A stretch of DNA of 64,000 nt from assembly GCA_010094045.1 (NCBI GenBank), contig ML986586.1, positions 534,859 to 598,858 on the forward strand, given 5' to 3'. Shown in pieces: positions 1 to 11,080 of this stretch. A program made the translations under genes and the position numbers. The notes under the pieces are model-generated. The model did no database searches. It saw only the letters and a list, made by a program, of their open reading frames with translations, and was not told the origin of the DNA. The first letter of the stretch is position 1. Each line of letters starts with the position of its first letter. Origin of the DNA: Lojkania enalia (Eukaryota; Ascomycota; Dothideomycetes; Pleosporales).

Positions 1-1688
1 ATGTCCGTCAAGCCGTCGGTTACGGCGCTCTAGGAGCTGTAGGCGCTGAGGCTATTAGTAGGTTTAGATCTCGCTCCAGGTCTAATTCTTCAGAACGTGG
101 GCGTAGGCATCACCGAAGCCGCTCAATGTCAAAGACGAGGAAGCTCGGGACACTTGCCGCTGTCGCCGGAATCGGGGCTCTTGCATATGCAGTCGGAAAA
201 GGAAAGAGCAATAATAATACCACAATTATCGAAGATCGTAGGAGTAGGTCAAGGAGGCGAAGGTCTTCTGTCTCAGTCATTAGCGATGGCGAACGGGGAC
301 GCTCTGAGAGTAGACATATGGATCCTGAACACCGCAATCGTCGAGCTGCGCAAGTAGGACTTGCTTCCGCCGCGGTCGCTGGGCTTGTCGAACACAAGCG
401 AGAGAAGTCGCGTAGGCGAAAGGGGGAGCGAAGTCATAGTCGAATTCGACAGGGTGTGCCAATCGCTGCCGCCGGCGTTGCTGGAGCAGCTGTGACCGGA
501 CTGTATGAGAAGCACAAAGCTAGGAAGGAGGCTAGGGAGGCCTCAAGGTCGAGGTCGAGGTCGAGGTCAAGATCAAGATCCAGGTCGGTACACTCCGGCT
601 CCCGGCGCCGTAGCACAGCCAGTGACACAGCCCTTGTAGAGTACGGTGGTGATCCTATTTATACTGACCCCGCTGCGAGTAGCTATGGTCGGCGGCCTCG
701 TGACTTTGACGATCCGGCGGACTATAGATACAGGCGTCGGGGCTCGAGTTCTTCCTCGGAAGGCAGACACCGGCATCGTTCAAGCCGCAGCCGGAGTAAG
801 AGTCGCACCCGGAAGGCGGCAGAGACAGCTGCAGTTGCAGGCGTGGCTGGTTTGGCCGCCCACGAAGCTGCGAAGAGGAGGGATCGGAAGAAGGCTGAAA
901 AGGAGCGCCAGCGTAAGTTGATATAGCGAAAATGAACAAAGAACTGCTTCTGAATCCCGCCAGGACAAGAAGACTCAGCCTATTCTACTGGCAGCTATAG
1001 CCCTCCTACCGTTGCTAGCACTTCCGATCCGCGGTATTATCCTGAAACGAATTATTTTCCCCCACCTCCAACACAGCCCATAGATCCTCAGTATCAACAA
1101 ACCCCCCCATTCAATCAACCTTATAATCCAGCCGATTATGCACCGCCTAGCAACCTTCCACCACATCCTGGATACACGCCACCCCCCGCCGCCCCGGAGC
1201 CCGGTAATCCATATGCCAATGATCCTAGATATCGGCGCCCGGATGACAATGTGAGTGCTCCACCTGTTCCCGAGCACATCAACCATGGTGGGTCTAGGCT
1301 TTCGCCTACCCATGTCAATGGCATGGCTAATTCGTCCCCTTCCTCAGATCGTGTAAAGAGTCCCGTTGCACCATCTCCGGTCCAGGCTACAAAATCGGTA
1401 CAATTTGATCTCAACCCGCAGGAGCAATCCCTTGAGCACTCACCATGTCGTCATCCGATTGATGGTGGAGATGACCATAGACGGGGAGAAGGAAGAGATG
1501 AAAGGGGCAGAAGTCGCAATATCAATGGTGTAAAAACGTCTCAACGGCGCGGAGACTCTCCGGATTCTGTCGCTTCCGACGATACAATCGAACTTCCACC
1601 GCGCTTTGATGAACACGGCCGGCGGAAAGGTGATGACCCGTTGGCAGACAGGTTGGAGGACGTTCTTACTGGGCTCCTTAGAGTATAG
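1..1688 (+). CDS. RS-rich DUF3824 family protein (5' partial)
   Basis: The reading frame is open from base 3, so the start lies left of the window. Exons are <1..912 and 964..1688; the 51-nt intron runs from GTAAGT to CAG. The N-terminal part alternates Arg-Ser-rich stretches (one RS run at about 545-590) with short Ala/Gly-rich hydrophobic segments such as LAAVAGIGALAYAVG. The second exon is Pro/Tyr-rich, and the C-terminus has the pattern SVQFDLNP ... DDTIELPPRFDEHGR ... DPLADRLEDVL. In my memory this architecture and tail mark the fungal DUF3824 family. Its function is not established; RS repeats and glycine-zipper-like segments suggest an RNA- or membrane-associated role, but that is inference. 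The mutually supporting frames make the gene model strong; the family name is recalled, not searched. Confidence 0.85.
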
Positions 1689-2201
1689 ATAACTTATTAG
1701 CTTTTCTTTTTGTGTTCGGTTTTCTTCCACCATTATTTTGTTTTCTTGTATTTTTGAACCAACCTGTATTTGCGTCTGGGATTTTATTGACAGTTTTTTT
1801 GGGGACGATTGTCTTCTGATTTTCTTGTCTTCTTCTCTTTTTACCTCGGATATAAGCCTTCTTTTCTTTTTTCATTCCTATTCTTATTCCCCCGGGTTTG
1901 GTTCGTCGATGATCATGTACGTTCACGAGATTATGAATGATACGGCAGCTGCGATATCAAAATGCATCATTATTGATAAAAAGCTATATGATCCAAATAT
2001 GTTCCTCCATATAAACTAATGATTATTATTTTTCTATATACATTATAATGTTTTTAGTGGTAGATGACGCGCCGCCCTTCTTGATGTTCGCAGTAGTAAT
2101 TTTATGTATGCGGACACCGAAATCGAAATGCTATAGACTGTGGCGCATGTCGATCCACCGCCACACCTCCTCAAAAGTCAAGCCATCGCACTCTTGAACC
2201 T
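1689..2201. other. Intergenic, DUF3824 gene to mrm2
   Basis: No gene recognised. The first 350 bases are T-rich on the plus strand, as expected for a fungal 3' flank; the rest would hold the mrm2 promoter and leader. Confidence 0.6.
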
Positions 2202-3564
2202 ATGTCCCCCATGTTGTCACGTCACGTATTCCGACAGCTCACAGATCGCCTGCTTCTGGGCTCGGGCTACACGGAGGGCATCACATCTTGTACTGATATT
2301 CAGGGCCTCTTTTGCCGATCGCACTGGCAGTCGATTACAACCTCAAGGAGATATGCTTCGTCATCGTCGTCAACGCGATGGAAGTCACGTCAAGGCAAAG
2401 ACTTCTTTGCTAGAGAGGCAAAGGTACAAGGACTAAAAAGTCGCGCTGCATTCAAATTACTTGAGGCATGTCAATCGAATTAATCCCATTGACATACAGT
2501 TAATTCATCATCTAGATGAACGAGAAGTACAAGCTCTTCAAGCCCGGTCAAACGGTGGTCGACCTGGTATGAGGTGCGCATGACTGTGCAGAGTACAGAT
2601 GCTTACATCTACCTAGGGATTTGCTCCGGGATCCTGGTCCCAGGTAGACCCTTCATCCGCACCCCCCCGATCTTTTGAGCAATCAGACCTAATATCCGTC
2701 GTAGGCTGCGATCAACCTTACAGCCCCGAATGGCCGCGTCGTCGGCATCGACCTTATACCCACACAGCCGCCAAAAGGGGTTTCCACGATACAAGGCAAC
2801 TTCCTCTCGCCAGCAATCCAAGCTGAAGTCAGAGCTTACGTCCAAGACCCTGACCTGGGCCGGCCTCGAAGACTGGTGCTATCCTCTGAACACCCGGAAG
2901 GGCTTACTGAAAAAGATCTCGAGGAGATGGAGCGAGCGTATATCGATATTGAACGGCAGACACATTTAGAGGGAATCAAAGCGGAAACAATTGGCCAACT
3001 GAATAGTGAAAGCGCGAGCGCTGAGGTCTTGGAACACAAACTCCCTCTAAAGGAGAGGGATAGACGTCATGGACGAGTAGTTGATATAGTGCTGAGTGAC
3101 ATGTCTGAACCCTGGGACCAGACCACTGGATTTCACAAAAGGAGCCTTAGTGACCCTTACTTTAGGATGATGAATACTAGTGGTGTGCCGTTTAGAGACC
3201 ACGCAGGAAGCATGGTAGGTGCTTTCTAGTGTGCTCATCTTGAACTGGGATTGGAATAGTGCTAACTCAGCGTAGGACCTCTGCATGGCCGCGTTGACAT
3301 TCTGTTTCGACACTCTTCGTACTGGAGGCCATTTCCTCTGCAAGTTCTATCAAGGTGCTGAGGATAAGGCACTAGAAACAAAATTGAGGCGGCTGTTTAC
3401 AAAAGTCCATCGAGAGAAGCCAGACTCTTCCAGAAGCGTACGGTGTTCTTGAACCGGAGAAGGGTCTTTGCCTAACTGACATTATTTAGGAATCTAAAGA
3501 GGCATATTTTGTTGGCCTTCATCGTAAGGAGAATGCCGATCGAGGAGATGTTTTCCGGGAATGA
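2202..3564 (+). CDS. mrm2: Mitochondrial rRNA 2'-O-ribose methyltransferase Mrm2 (FtsJ/RrmJ family)
   Basis: Six exons: 2202..2465, 2516..2566, 2617..2643, 2705..3214, 3276..3437, 3490..3564, giving 362 residues. The family transfers methyl from SAM to a uridine ribose of the large mitochondrial rRNA. The SAM motif GFAPGSWSQ is encoded by the 27-nt third exon. The FtsJ K-D-K-E tetrad is visible: K85 in AAFKLLE, D246 in VLSDMSEPW, K307 in FLCKFYQG and E342 in SKEAYF. About 80 residues lie between the IDL and VLSD motifs, longer than in the bacterial enzyme. The N-terminus is rich in Arg, Ser and Thr with few acids, fitting a mitochondrial presequence. A second in-frame ATG at 2211 could also be the start. 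Intron 1 starts with GC instead of GT. Confidence 0.93.
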
Positions 3565-4348
3565 ATCTCCTGCACGTGTGGTGCGATTACGGCTTCGGGC
3601 TAGACGTGAACTATTGCTATCGGGATGTTAACGAAGCGGGGGAGTCACACGGCTGCCAGCCATTCTTTGTCAAGACCCGCAACGTCCACGTTGCAACAGG
3701 CCATTCGCGTATAGTGCTCCATGGCCTATGAGCGGCTTCGGTAGGAAGTAGACGATGTCCAACGGTTACATTCCGTTGCACCGCCAAGACGAGGACTCTC
3801 CCTTGGTGCCGTTAGGCAGAAGGGCGCATCTTACCACGAGCGAGGGGGTAGTGCTCGGGTGCAGTTTCATGATTTCCCCACGGCGCTGACGGTATCCCGA
3901 TGCAGGCGGCCCACGGCAGATGTGGATGCGTTTCGTTCACCGAGATATGGCTTAACATATTCTCCGTAGTGTGGAGCCAAGAGGGGCAGGGGATCGAGCC
4001 GTTGAAGCTGGCCGTAGTGTTATGTACCAGGTACTGGCGCATCCTTTTGAAACATTAATCAATCCATCCATCCATCCTACTATTTGCCTGTACCCATGTC
4101 TGTGCCTGCGCTCTCTGCCCCGTCTCTACGCGGCGGTTCTGCTGTCTGCGATGTGATGTGATGCGCGCTGCCGTGTCAAGGCCTGACGCCGTGGCGGCGA
4201 GCCAGAGTGCATCGCTTAGACAGCCGATTAGGTGCCGGTTGGGGGCGCCCGTACTTATCACATTATTCCATTTCATGATCAACTGAACATCATCCACCCC
4301 AATCTAAATCGAGCTGTACGACGTACCCAATGAATCCCAGTGCGTCCG
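3565..4348. other. Intergenic, mrm2 to glutamine-rich gene
   Basis: No gene recognised; short open frames only. Holds the 3' flank of mrm2 and the upstream region of the next gene. A short out-of-frame ATG at 4330 precedes the chosen start at 4349. Confidence 0.5.
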
Positions 4349-5685
4349 ATGGATTACCAAACTTTCAATAGCCAACAGAACTCGTTCAGCGGTCCGTACT
4401 CCACCCCCCTTCCTGGCGCGCCCACCCACCTCGCCCAGCCCACACATTCCCCGCAACAACAACAGCTGTACGTAGACCCAAACGCCCGGTTCCAATCATC
4501 GCCGTCACCATTCCCCAATGGCCAAGCCGGTGGCTTTCCCATCAACATGGGTGGCGGGAGTGTTGCGGCCAGTGGCGCCATGATGCAGCCTGGAGGCCTG
4601 TCGCAGAACCAGCTTCACCAGGCACGAGGTAAGCCGCTGTGACGTGCGAGTCGCGGCCTCCACGCTGCCCTCGCCGTCCAACCCGTCCCTTGCACCGTAA
4701 TTCAAGCCCGCAAGCCCCCCAGGCGCCCGCTGACGAGTGATAATGGGACAGCCGCCCTGCAGCACCAGCAGTGGCAGCACCAGCAACAGCAGCAACTACA
4801 CTCTCCCAGCCCGTACTCGACCGCCCCCTTCTCGCAGTCCCTCCCGTCCCCCGCCCACCAGCAGTTTGCTCAGAATCGCCAGACCGCGTCGCCCTTGAGC
4901 GCTACCAGCACCCAGATCCCGCCGTATGCCGCTCAGCAAATCCCGCAGCAGCTGTCACCAAGCCTCGTGCCTTCAAGCAGCCAGCAGCCCATGGCCGCTC
5001 CAGCAGCAGCCCAGTCCCAGACGTCGCAGTCCATGCAGACACAGCCGCCATTAAAGGCCGTCCCACAATCGCCGGTCTCGCCCGCTGCGCAGGCCCGGGA
5101 GAGGGAGAGGATATCGACGTTGCTCGAGATCAACCTTTTGCTCATCAAGGAGGGCGTGGAACTACAGACGCAGGGCAAGGCGGGACAGATTGCTGCCCCG
5201 GCGCAGGACGTCAAGCCAGAGGGGGAGAAGCAGCAGGCTACCAAGGAATATCTAGAGTGAGTGGCACGTCCTACCTTCATGGCTTACACTATTTAACATC
5301 AACCAGTTTGATGCGCCGGCTACAAGCAAACCTCGCCTTCCTCGCCCAACACGCCGAGAAGAACCACAAACCAAATCAGCCAATACAGCCAGGGCCAGCT
5401 ATCATGGCAGCACCTTCGTCGCCGCCCCAGCTTGTTGAATTATACGTAAAGTTGCAAAGCCTCTTTCCGGGATGGAAGGGCCAAGCCGGGCCAATGAAGT
5501 CCTCCCCCGGACTACAACGTCTGAACCCGACATCTCAGCAACCTAATAGTGCTGGAGTCCAGAATAGCATGCAGCCTCCCAACAGCGCCGGGTTACCGCA
5601 GAACTTACAACAACCAGCCACGGCGAATAATGCAGCGCAAAACAACATCCAACAGCAATCATCGACTCCACCTCATATTCTATAA
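4349..5685 (+). CDS. Glutamine-rich protein (glutamine repeat protein-1 type) with SSXT/SS18-like core
   Basis: Three exons: 4349..4628, 4752..5256, 5307..5685, giving 387 residues. The start is the ATG of MDYQTFNSQQ. Residues 1-210 are Gln/Pro/Ser-rich low complexity, with runs such as QHQQQQQL. From about residue 213 a folded-looking core begins, with STLLEINLLLIKEG, then KEYLDLMRRLQANLAFLAQHA across the last intron, then LVELYVKLQSLFPGWKG; the tail is again Gln/Asn/Pro-rich. I recognise the family as the filamentous-fungal 'glutamine repeat protein-1'. The core resembles the helical SNH domain of SS18/GIF co-activators (leucine-rich helix, Gly-Lys linker, then a helix with NL-(V/A)-(Y/F)-LA). 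That would suggest a chromatin-remodelling partner in the nucleus, which is inference. Confidence 0.85.
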
Positions 5686-7631
5686 ACCTAGCACTCGCTG
5701 CCGTCATATCAAACATTCTGTATTTTTATAATCGGTCGAGCTGCCGTATAGACTGCCAGAAACCGTTTCCATTTTCTTCACTGGCTTGTATATGAAATCC
5801 TCGGCAGAATTACCTAGGTGTCAAGGAGCTCCAAAATATAAAACGGGTGGGGGTTGCTTGAATGGTTTTCTTGAAGCGATGTTTTTTCTGGTACTAATTC
5901 GGTCTAATTCGGTTTGTTTCGGCGCTGATATTGTGAATCATACTACGTGTGTTCGGATTGATTATGTTGGAATTGTTTTCAATTACTGTTAGCATCGTCT
6001 TGGTCGGTCGGTCTTGCACTCCAGATACCTCGCTGGGCTCTTATGGGATGGAAATGAATGGTATGATATTGGTAGACGTTTTTATGCGAGCGAATACCAC
6101 TGTCACGTGAAATTTTTACACGCACTCTCCCGACGCACAGCTTTCTTAGCAAGCAAGCCGACCTGGCTTGTATAGCTCGTGATTTTGGCTTGGAATCGGT
6201 AGAAATAGGTTGAAAACTGATGCCTCTTTGATTGAAAGGCGGGTTTCCGTATCTTAAGTTCTGCATGTTGTGAAGAATTAGGTAAATTGTGAGCGCCCAA
6301 TCGTTGGTCAATGGAAATAAGCCAATGAATCAACATTTAAATCGGCGGACTCGCAAATGTAGAAGCTTTCCAGAAAATGATCCCCTTCCAGGCCATGTGA
6401 TCTGCATAATTCTATAAAGCAGTGCTACAAGGTGGTCCCGTTTTCACTTAACTAGTGTATATGTCTGCAGTAGACATCGCCTGGAGTACCGCAAGTGAAC
6501 TAGCCGCATCTAGAGCTATCTTATAAAACCATGTCAAAAGGAGAGCTGGCGTCTACAGCGTACAAGTCCCCTCTTCAACTCCGAATTATTATCGCCTTAT
6601 GCCTCGGTCACGTCCAATATCGTTGCTTCTTCCACGGCCGCTTCCAACGCCCCACAATCCTATCCTGCATAGCGGAGGTCTAGAAGACTGCGGGGATCCG
6701 AACTGAGATCAGATCACATAAAAATGAAGCCCGACTACTATCGAAGAACCCTAGCACTGAAAGATTTCCGCGGTGGTGCAGCTGGCAGACTTCACTGGAC
6801 AACGGGGAAATATTTCGGTATACATTATGGCTGCCCTTTTGCATCACCGGACTAAGCTCTACAATGCTGTGAAGCTGACCGCTCGCTGATGACCTAAGGG
6901 GGCAGGTGATCTGGGATACCAGTCGCAGCTGATATTGACGCCCCCCCAAGGGACGGCTAGTTAGAATCGATCTGAGCAGAGATGCTTGAATTCGTAGATC
7001 TTGTGTCCCTCTGGCGCAGGCTGCAAACAAGAAAGTGTTGAAGCTTTGGCTGGCAGGAGAACGTGATTCGCGCAGGGTGAAACAATCATGAGATGCTAGC
7101 AAAGCCAGATGTTCCTCCAGAGCAACGTGACACTCTCTTGGCCAGAGGCTGGACACAGCCATGCGCGGCCTGGCAAGCCCAAGGGACGGGTATTGTCGCG
7201 ATGTCAGTCGAGGCATAAAGCTTTAAGAACTGCAGAGCCGCCACCGCAAGCGGACTTTGCCAGGCCTGGGCCCGTTGCGCTAACTGCACCCAGAGCTTTC
7301 CACTCTTCCGCACCATCGTGCCCCTCGACCACACACGCATCCTCGACCGTGGTGATTTTGCCAATTTCTGCGAGCATTCCCTCCGCATTATCCATATCGC
7401 GACTTTGGATGGCCACGCATAATCACCACCGTAGTCGCAGCCGCTCCCTTCTCGTCCCCGACGCCCGATTCCCTCTCCCAGCAACAGTCCCATAGCGGCG
7501 CCGACCGATGAGCTCCTCATTACTGCCGTCCATCCCTTCTGCTCGATAGGCGCGGATTCTGCCCGGTTGTGAGCGGCCTGCTTGCGGCATTTGGCCTTTT
7601 CCCGTAGCTCTTGGCACTTCCGACCTGCACA
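5686..7631. other. Intergenic, 1.9 kb
   Basis: No gene recognised. Two long reverse-strand open frames (6680-7216 and 7086-7670) have no recognisable domain and are not called. No tRNA or repeat array seen. Confidence 0.5.
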
Positions 7632-8840
7632 ATGAGCACATCCAAAACCTCGGAAGAGCGTCGGTCGCAAATTGCAGCCATGGCGCCGCTCAGCTCAGAC
7701 AAGAGCGACAGCGTACGCCTGAGACACATTCTAATTGCTTGCTTCGTCACTGACCCCAGACCTCACAGTCTGCAGCCATCGCAACGCCAGACTCGAGCCT
7801 CGAGCGCTTCAAAGAATTCATTGCGCAACCCGTCCTTGCATCCTTCATTGCCGGCGGTGTCGCCGGTGCCGTGTCTAGAACCGTTGTGTCGCCCCTCGAA
7901 CGACTGAAGATCCTGTTCCAGGTTCAGAACGTTGGCCGGAATGAATACAAGATGTCTGTTCCAAAGGCGCTGGCTAAAATGTGGCGCGATGAGGGCTGGC
8001 GAGGTTTGATGGCTGGCAATGGAACCAATTGCATACGCATAGTGCCCTACTCGGCCGTGCAGTTTGGCGCGTATAATATGTACAAGAGGGTGAGTTGCCG
8101 TTCTTTTCAAGCCTTGCGCGGCAGTTATTTTTCTAGCAATTAGGGGTCTACTGGCTAGCTTTAATGTCCGCTGACTGGACGAAACCCAGTTTTTTGAAGA
8201 GACGCCAGGAAGCCCGTTGGGCCCTCACCAACGTCTTGTATGCGGTGGCCTTGCCGGCATTACCTCCGTCACCTTTACCTATCCCCTCGACATCGTTCGC
8301 ACACGGCTATCCATCCAGTCTGCATCTTTCGAAACCTTAAAAGGCTCACGCGAAGCTGGCAAGAAGCTACCGGGGATGTGGACAGTCATGGTAAACATGT
8401 ACAAGTATGAGGGCGGCTTCTTGGCTCTCTATCGAGGCATCATTCCTACCGTTGCTGGAGTAGCTCCCTATGTGGGACTTAATTTTATGGTATATGAGAT
8501 TGCTCGGACCCAGTTTACCCCCGAAGGCCAAAAGGATCCCGGCGCTCTCGGTAAATTAGCGGCGGGAGCCGTATCAGGAGCCGTCGCGCAGACATGTACG
8601 TACCCTTTTGACGTATTGCGGCGTAGGTTTCAGGTCAATACCATGTCCGGGATGGGGTATCAATACAACAGCATATATGACGCCATCCGAGTGATCATAA
8701 AGACGGAGGGCTTCCGGGGATTGTACAAAGGGATCGTCCCGAATCTTCTCAAAGTCGCTCCGAGTATGGCGAGCAGCTGGCTTAGCTTTGAATTCACCCG
8801 TGACCTTGTTATGGGAAAGCGCAAATCTGGGTTCTTATAA
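7632..8840 (+). CDS. Mitochondrial carrier, APS/PAPS-carrier (YPR011C) type
   Basis: Three exons: 7632..7712, 7760..8089, 8190..8840, giving 353 residues. It is a six-helix carrier of the inner mitochondrial membrane with all three signature repeats: VVSPLERLKI, YPLDIVRTRLS and YPFDVLRRRFQ, each followed by the usual acidic/Gly motifs (EGWRGL, EGGFLALYRG, EGFRGLYKG). NCIRIVPYSAVQF and APYVGLNFMVYE match the subfamily that includes yeast YPR011C, which moves adenosine 5'-phosphosulfate and PAPS. The substrate here is inferred from that resemblance; ADP/ATP-Mg-type or CoA carriers are the next candidates. The first exon (27 codons) is a polar N-terminal extension. All introns have GT-AG ends and keep the frame. 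Confidence 0.93.
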
Positions 8841-9221
8841 TACTTTTAGCATCACACCTACCCTAGAAGTTCCCACACTCTACCACATCGCATTTAGGGA
8901 ACCGATAAGAGAGCTGCCCGATCGCAGAGACCTAAATATAGTGGGCGGTGACACGTTTTGCATCACACATCTTCGGCGGAGCCGTCACGCGCTCCAGCCA
9001 ATAGTCGTTCCGAGGACCTTTGAAAGGCCGCAGAGGCCTAACGTCCTACTTGTATATTTGTCAATGCTTCATTCCATTTTGTTCCATGAACCAATTTTTC
9101 TTGCATCAGGACCGGAACTGAGTGACGTCTCCGAATGAAAGGGGGGCAGGATAGTGTCACCTAGTGTTTGTACCCCCAACACACATACAAGCGATGGCGT
9201 TGAATTTCTCTCTTTTGTGGG

Positions 9222-9253
<32 letters not shown>

Positions 9254-9964
9254 CTTTGTTCCTTGTCTTGCAATACCAATCCATTATTATTACTTTCACT
9301 CTTGTCTTGGTTTATAGCGGAGGTGTGTAGAGAAAAGGGATTTCGGTACTAGACGATTACAGTGATGGGAATGATAAGCACGGGGAATAGAATTTTGCAA
9401 CGCACTCGTTGAATCGATTGTGTATGATATTTATAAGTGAGGTCATTTTGAACATTGCTCGGGGTGTCCATAGCGGTCGGATCTAACATTATGAGCCGTT
9501 GATTACCGAGGATCAGCGATTCGCGCAGACGGACTTGTGCGGTCATCGATGATGCTGAACTTTCTAGGTAGTATTTTACATCTTTGGACGCGGCTATGGC
9601 GTCGAGAATGGCACGATGTTTTCCAAGGGGACAGAGTTGTGAGTATGCTAAGGATGCGATTGTTTTTGGACCTTCATTACATTATCACGACTATGTGTAT
9701 TTGAATAGCGAGCGAAACAGCTAATATGACGCCTATTCTGGGTGTGGGTATCATGAATGTCCAATAGAAAGAATTTAAGGAAAAATTACAAGAGTAGCCA
9801 TAGAACTGAGTTGCTCCAATCAACGGTATGGTATCTCCTACCCTCCGCACGTGTCCAATCCTTTTAAGGCAGAAAGGGGGTGTAGAAATACACGGAACGA
9901 AAGATTGGGATGGAAAACCAATGGAATGCATGCTAAGTGGGTTTTTCGCTACATGGTAGGAGAT
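8841..9964. other. Intergenic between convergent carrier and stomatin genes
   Basis: Both flanking genes end here. No gene recognised. Contains a T19/A13 homopolymer junction at 9222-9253, listed separately. Confidence 0.6.
9222..9253. repeat. Poly(T)19-poly(A)13 perfect palindromic junction
   Basis: Nineteen T are followed directly by thirteen A, so the centre is a self-complementary AT palindrome. It lies in the shared 3' region of two convergent genes, where it could supply A-rich 3'-end signals on both strands. Length is prone to sequencing error. Confidence 0.9.
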
Positions 9965-11080
9965 TTACATGTTCTCGACGATGTGGGAGTTGATGGCACT
10001 CTGGAAACTGGGGTTGTTTTGGCCGTACTCATCGCCCGCGGTGTGCGAGACGCCGTACTTGCTTGGTCCCTCACCAGCCGTGTCGGCCTGCGCGAGCTGC
10101 GCTTGCACAGTCTGGTTGGTCGCGGGCAGGAAAATGACCTTGGAGTTTGCGGTCTTGGCCATAGACTGCATAGCTTCAAGGTACCGGATCTGCATGGCAG
10201 GAGCGGAGCTCAAGATGTCGGCGGCCTGGCGCATCAACTTGGCGCTCTCGACTTCGGCGCGGGCGGCGATGACCTTGGCCTCACCGGTCCTCTTCGATTG
10301 GGCGGCCATGGAGAGAGAATCCTGGAGTTCCTGGCTGAAGATGATGTCCTTGATGAGCATGGACTCGACCTCGACACCCCAGCCCGCCGCCGTCTCTTCA
10401 ATGATCTCACGAATCGACTGCGCAATTTCCTCGCGACGTTCAATAACGTCTTGGAGGACGCGGGCGCCGATGACATGGCGAAGGGTGGTCTGCGTGCGCT
10501 CCACGAGGGCCTGGCGGATGTTGGAGATGCCAAAGGCGGCTTTATGGGGTGAAGTGATGCGGTAGTAGATGACGGAGGTAAGGTGCAGAGAGACGTTATC
10601 CTTTGTCATGCAGACCTGCTTAGGGACCTCTGTCTCAGATGTCAGCCATCTGCACGATCTCACTGCATTTCAATGTTTTGAAAACATACCGACAATCTGG
10701 ATCTTGACATCTACCTGGATGAGATTCTCGGAGAGAGGGTTCACCTTGACCAGACCAGGGTCAACGGCGCGCGAGAATCGTCCGAATTTGGTGATCAGGC
10801 CCACGTTGCCCTGGTTGACGGGCTTGTATGGATTTGGGCAAACGATGCAGCATGGGATCGCACCGAGCGTGCCAATGCAAGCTCCTAGGGTATTGATCAT
10901 AGAACCATACCAACCATGGCTGTCTTTGTCGGCATCATCTGGCACAATAATGCGGGCATACGACGGCTGGAGGTCTTCGCGCCGTGGCGGTTGGACCTTC
11001 ACCATCGGATCTTCTGGGTTGCGGCTAGGGCCGTAGCCAGCGTCGTAGCCGTTAAGAGGTGCCTTTCCGTGGTCGCTCAT
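9965..11080 (-). CDS. Stomatin/SPFH-domain membrane protein
   Basis: Two exons on the reverse strand, 11080..10690 and 10629..9965, giving 351 residues. The family scaffolds membrane microdomains by oligomerising on the cytoplasmic or mitochondrial inner face. After a polar N-terminus of about 60 residues comes the short Gly/Cys hydrophobic hairpin (GACIGTLGAIPCC) and the SPFH core: VNQGNVGLITKFGR, DPGLVKVNPLSE, KDNVSLHLTSVIYYRI, then ALVERTQTTLRHVIGARVL and the helical VIAARAEVESAKLMRQAAD. The splice was set at an internal AG so that IQIVEVPKQVCM reads through, as the family requires. The C-terminus is an acidic tail ending HIVENM. Length and domain order are normal for fungal stomatins; the exact compartment cannot be read from the sequence. 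Confidence 0.93.

Noticed and set aside
548..592. Tandem array-like GAGGTC repeats
   Set aside because: Not a CRISPR or satellite: these are Arg-Ser codon repeats within the DUF3824 coding sequence.
6680..7670. Two overlapping reverse-strand open frames of 178 and 194 codons
   Set aside because: No domain, signal peptide or splice structure; arginine/serine-skewed composition and mutual overlap in different frames suggest chance in GC-richer DNA.
9851..10552. 233-codon plus-strand open frame
   Set aside because: It is antisense to the stomatin SPFH domain; only the reverse strand gives conserved motifs.
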